Positions 59,831 to 64,000 of a stretch of DNA of 64,000 nt are shown here, one piece after another. This DNA is from Diphasiastrum complanatum (taxonomy: Eukaryota; Streptophyta; Lycopodiopsida; Lycopodiales; Lycopodiaceae), in the NCBI GenBank assembly GCA_029204225.1, contig CM055111.1:6077433-6141432 (forward strand), written 5' to 3'. Below the pieces are notes generated by a model. That model was not told where the DNA came from. It ran no database searches and saw only the letters and a list, made by a program, of their open reading frames with translations. The position numbers and the translations under genes were made by a program. Each line of letters begins with the position of its first letter. Within the stretch, counting starts at the first letter, position 1.

Positions 59831-60738
59831 CGTGAAGCTCTAACTATTGGCTACCAACTCTCCTGAGTTTTTCAGGATAGCATACCATCCTTTCCAATCG
59901 GAAAAAGATAAGGCCAAAAGTTCTCGTGTATTCTATGCACAGAAAAAACATTTAAATGAATCCAATATTGACTCATAAAGGTTGCGACTTATAAGCAATA
60001 CATTTCAAGAACAATATCCATAAATAAGATCATATTGTTGATTCAAACCGAGCTAGAACTAGTTGCATGGCTTGTTTATGCATGTAGCTGAGTAACGAAT
60101 CTGTCTCTCCCCACTAACAGGCTGGGGAATACTCATTGTAATATGAGAAAACGCTTCTGCATGGAAACCGTTCTAATAAAAAGACCAAACCGTAACCTAC
60201 GGAAGTAACAAAAGAAGAAGAGCGGTAAAAAAACTGTGTTCACAGATTCAGTGGAATCTGTGAACATTTGGCGCCATTCCACAACTTCCTCCATTGAGAG
60301 CATTGTTGTGTGTATTGTCTTCAAGCTATTGTGTATGATCTTAGGTGCTTTCCAAAAGTGGTAGGCTGATGTATTATGGACTGTATAATGCTATTTTGGG
60401 CCGCACTTGATGTTTATGGAAGTTTCCATTTGTGATAAATGCTTTTTGATCAAGTTCTTTGCATTCTAGGTAGCATAGAATGTGTTGCCAATTCCTAGCT
60501 TATGTAGTTTGGAGTGCAAGCATTCAAGCCAATGATCTTGGAGTTTAGATCCACTTAGGATCTGTATTTTTCACATATCCCGGCTATACAAGACTTGCTA
60601 GGTATCGGGATCATACAGCTTGTATGTATTATCAGATGAGGTATATCTAATCAGGATGGTCTTGAAAAATTACAGAACAAGAAGACAATTACTCTATCGG
60701 CTAGTAGAGTCTTGTTACTGTGGAAACTTATCAGGCTA
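59831..60738. repeat. Inverted relative of the LTR-like repeat at 48799, plus spacer
   Basis: Read on the - strand from 60264, the sequence begins TGTTCACAGATTCCACTG and matches 48799-48955, except that it carries an extra segment containing CCGTTCTAATAAAAAG (60165-60182). The start forms a perfect 13-bp palindrome pair around AGTG at 60235-60265. The rest of the stretch, 60266-60738 and 59831-60049, shows nothing I can name. Confidence 0.55.
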
Positions 60739-61123
60739 TGGAAAATAGACACGAAAAGAAACGAACTCGAATGGAAAGTGTTCGTGCACAGCGAAATGAA
60801 CTTTCTCACTCTTTTCCTAAAGCATGACTATGTCTATCAGAAACAAACAGAATGTTAGTGATAGAAATCACGTTCGATCTGATTACGTAGCCAAACATTA
60901 AGCAACAAAACATCAAAAAGATAATTTGTCACGAACAGCTAGACAAACTATCAATCATGAATTATTTGCGAACAACTAGACTGATAATAATTTGCTAAGA
61001 ACAGACTACCAGATTAAACAATCAGAGAGTCAGACAGAATGTAGAAAAGCATAACAATATTGACACAAATCTGAACGCAGAACAAACAGAACTGTAATCA
61101 GATTAAGTATAGCAAAATATACA
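60739..61123 (-). repeat. LTR-like repeat, copy 2 (possible solo LTR)
   Basis: It is the same repeat as 3969-4391, bounded TGGAAAATAG...AAATATACA. The flanks GGCTA (60734-60738) and GGTTA (61124-61128) could be a target duplication with one change, which would make this a solo LTR. Confidence 0.6.
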
Positions 61124-62860
61124 GGTTAATAATGCAGGTGAGCACAAGACAATAGCGGACAAGACTGCATGCTTCACAAAGCTAATTCAATCTTTAAGAG
61201 AAATGAACCTATGTCTGACAATACACAGAATCGATGCACGAAAACATCTACTTCATCTATGATCTCTGATAAGCTTTTGATGTTATTATTTTTCACACAC
61301 AGTTTGCTTGTTGTTTGTTCGTTGATGAATACGCAGATGGTATTCAATATATACATAATTTTACAGGTGTGCAGATGAAGAAAGTACAAAGTGCATGTGT
61401 TGTGTAGGAGATCGTGGGTGGCTGTTGTCGTTGTCAAATCTGTTTGCACAGTGCATAGGATAAGCGTGAGAAGGCCGTGACATCAGCCTTTGCTGAAATG
61501 AACGTTGGTGAAGATGCGAAAAATGCGACACTTTGATAAAGGCCTTAAAATTTGATTTATAGAGTACCTTTGTTTTTCCATCAGGACACCTTCGACATTT
61601 GTAGGGCAGTGTCGTCTTTTTCGCCTGTCACAAATCACGTGTAAAAACACAGTGTCATGTTTTTCGCCCTTTTCGCCTGTGAAAATTTACTTGTATTTAT
61701 GCAGACCGTCGCATTTTTCACCTGTCTTATTTTACATCTAAATATGCAGACTGTGCGACAACATAAGTAAAATACAGCAGCATGAATGGAGGCAGATTAA
61801 CATAGGATTTAGGAGAGTAGAGGAGATAAATCCAACATCTCTGTGGCAATCCCTATGCTTTTAGCTACCATACTTGCAAGATATAGTCCTTTTCTGCCCT
61901 TAATTTGGAGGATTTGGCTTTTGAATGGCCTTAAACAAAAAAATGACCTAAAAGATAAAGGCCTTTCAAGAAAATGCACTATATTTTTACCTTGAAGTAA
62001 AACTTTTTTTCAAATGAATTAAACCTTCGCGGTCTCTCTCAACTTGAAATTTTTAAATAAAATTGAAGGCAACAATGCCCATCAACTCCCTTCATTTGCC
62101 CATTTCAACTTCATCTAACAATAGATCCAAAAAACGACAGTTGAGATCGTTTCATTATGCCCACGATCCATGTCATCCATCTCGATCTCTCATCATTCGC
62201 GCATTGAAGCTATACCCTCAAGCCACTGGCCCCTTCCACACACTAGGCTACTAGTCGCATTGGGCTCGCGCGACTATCCGCGACTTCTTCGGCCCCTCTT
62301 GTTTTCCTCTCTTCATCAAGCTGGGGTTTAGCTATGGCAAATTCTAGAGATATGTGTTTGGATCTCCTTATTCACTCCACGGCTTGGCACGACTCTTCAC
62401 TATAGCTTTCCTTATCCATGGGCGCCCAACTACTTGCTTTCACAGCACTGAAAAAACTCATAAAATGAGGAAGATCCAAATCATTGCATCTCCAACTCCT
62501 AGCTTCAGAATTTTGTAGTCTTCATGGGTTTTGCTCCACCTCACTCAGAGGTTTTTCTTGCAGTTTTTTAGCATACTGAGGTCGCCCTGCCTCAAACTCT
62601 GTGCTGGAACTGACCGCACATCAATTGGTGTTGTAATCGTTGCACACCATCTAAATTTCTGTCAAGTGCATTTGCTTTCATGACAAACTCAAAATATTGA
62701 CAGTTTTATGGATCAGCTCCGAAGTCAGACCAATCGATCATCTTGAGAGCTCGATTCTCTCAATGTACACTGTCTGATTTGCTTGCTTGACCAACGTGAA
62801 AATGATTCCTCGAACTTTCCCAGAATTCGGCTTTCAGCTACCCTCAAACTGCTCTTCTCC
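61124..62860. other. Non-coding copia-related and unassigned sequence
   Basis: Part of 61440-61800, read on the - strand, resembles the 3' untranslated part of the copia at 41625-41675 (CACAGTCTGCATATTT). The rest, including several short open frames near 62063-62254, has no recognised content. Confidence 0.4.
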
Positions 62861-62875
62861 AAGGTTCTAGTACCA
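62861..62875 (-). other. Primer binding site of the outer copia element
   Basis: The - strand reads TGGTACTAGAACCTT next to the LTR, close to the usual TGGTATCAGAACC with a two-base difference. Confidence 0.55.
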
Positions 62876-63160
62876 TGACAAGGATCTTGCTAGTAGTTTA
62901 GTTAGCATATTTACAAGCAATCAACAGTTACTCTGATAAACAAAAACAAGAGAACACTTTTTGAACAATATTTTCAAAAGAGACTGAAGGGTACATATAC
63001 ACAGTCTATTTTTTGTGGGATACTGTTGTATGGCAGTTCGGTCCCCGTTACGGGACGTGTGTCCCAACTTTACACTACGTGTCCCGTTAAGCTGGCACTC
63101 ATGCACACTATTTTATAAGTAGTGAAAGACTCAAAAACATTGCTACTACTTATTCTAACA
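62876..63160 (-). repeat. Copia 5' LTR, right end of the large nest
   Basis: It is the partner of 3564-3894 (TGACAAGGATC ... TTATTCTAACA). The sequence after it, from 63161, is the interrupted gypsy gag. Confidence 0.8.
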
Positions 63161-64000
63161 CTTCGATATGACTTTGTAGCTGAATGTGTTGATTGTATCA
63201 GAAGACATTGCTATAAAGATTGCCCTAACCAAACCAAAAAGACTGTTCCAGCACATAGGGTATCAGAACAGTCGTTGCATGCTGTCACACGCGTGCAACA
63301 TCGGGTCTTAGATGAGAACAATGACCCAACACAACCACACCCTCCTGCTAGTACTTCCATGATTCCACAATCTTACCCTGACCCTGTAGAAGCTCAAAGA
63401 CAATACCATGAGTTCCGAGATGAGTTTGATAGAGTCGAAGCTAGGATTTCTGCTCTGCCATCTGCCTAGTTACCTATGCAGGGGCAACCGCCACAAGGAA
63501 TAGAGATTCTTTTTTATCTCCTATAAGCTCAAATCACCATGCCCTTCTACACGGCCGTGAAGTTTTCCAAACCCCTGCGGGATGCCATATTACACAGCTC
63601 CCAGCAGTCGAATGTACCAAATGAGATGAGACGACAGGAACACGCTGAAGTGGTTCATAATGTTGACATGAGTTTACTTCATATAGGTGCTGCTAAAGGT
63701 AACATCATCACTTTACCAGTGCACTACAAATCTTATCCATCCGTACAAGCCATTCTTGATAGTGGGTTTGGCGTGAATATTATCGTCTTGTCCTTAGCAA
63801 AGGCATGGAGAATATCCGCATTGGAAAAGCCTAAGTACAAGTTACGTATGGCTGACCAACGAATGACGACACCTGCCGGTCACATAAGCAATTTACCAAT
63901 CAAAATTGTCGATTTGATTTTCACTATAGAGTGTGTAGTCCTAGATTTTCCTAATGAACCACACACCTATCAATTCCTTCTTGGAATGCCTTGTTTAGAA
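63161..64000 (+). pseudogene. Ty3/gypsy gag 3' part and protease, continuing past the window
   Basis: The frame continues from 3563 and starts LRYDFVAECVDCIRRHCYKDC, whose C-x2-C-x3-H-x4-C resembles a fourth, slightly short zinc knuckle. The gag tail contains HEFRDEFDRVEARISALPS and a stop at 63467. After a shift the retropepsin begins around 63680 with AAKGNIITLPVHYKSYP and AILDSGFGVNIIVLSLAKAW, where the catalytic Asp-Ser-Gly is intact, and LRMADQRMTTPAGHISNL. The protease is related to that at 57034-57558. The window ends before RT. Confidence 0.88.

Noticed and set aside
62063-62254. Short basic protein
   Set aside because: No family, no context and low-complexity composition.

Overview
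The window is repeat-dense, AT-rich nuclear DNA of a plant. The evidence is Ty1/copia and Ty3/gypsy LTR retrotransposons with initiator-Met-tRNA primer sites, TGTCATGCC-type gypsy LTRs, and plant-style GT-AG introns. No ordinary host gene, rRNA or tRNA is recognisable. A non-seed land plant is my tentative guess, because the DNA transposon described below is unlike anything I know from flowering plants; I cannot name the species.

Layout. A gypsy gag running rightward from about 2072 is cut at 3563 and resumes in the same reading frame at 63161, so 59.6 kb (3564-63160) sits inside one older element. That insert is bounded by two TG...CA LTRs (3564-3894 and 62876-63160) of a leftward copia element with a PPT and a PBS on the inner sides. 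Inside it lie copia and gypsy relics on both strands: copia pol at 4400-5230, 34676-37266, 39361-41558 and 50685-54020; gypsy at 7360-7829, 13176-14145, 30478-32732, 37267-38535, 42968-43870, 45421-46250, 46600-47170, 54021-57590 and 58435-59830. There is also a complete TRIM-like element (35138-36631, TSD TTGAG), an apparently very young full-length copia (21454-27611, TSD GGACA, LTRs with no difference seen by eye), several minisatellites, and two large inverted repeats.

The most unusual region is 15027-30273, a DNA transposon of about 9.1 kb once the 6.16 kb copia inside it is set aside. It has short terminal inverted repeats (CATGATGACA / CACGATGACA) and a 6-bp TTTTTA duplication. Removing the element restores an open frame in the flanking sequence. 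It carries two divergent genes. The leftward one is a multi-exon, decayed gene for a ParB-like domain joined to a bacterial-type beta-class amino-DNA methyltransferase (motif IV DIPY upstream of motif I DLFSGSGTT). The rightward one resembles eukaryotic proteins with an uncharacterised RNase-H-like core (DUF7869-like; GHxHDQIDQMFS motif) and is the candidate transposase. Around their shared promoter lie more than a dozen copies of a 17-bp palindrome, CCTATGCTGAGCATAGG, two pairs of which form a 61-bp-arm hairpin. A second, truncated copy of the methyltransferase end of this transposon lies at 33677-34522.

The working picture is a transposon that carries its own DNA-modification gene and possibly a matching array of protein-binding sites. 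Both genes in this copy are broken by stops, frameshifts and the copia insertion. All functional statements come from reading motifs by eye.
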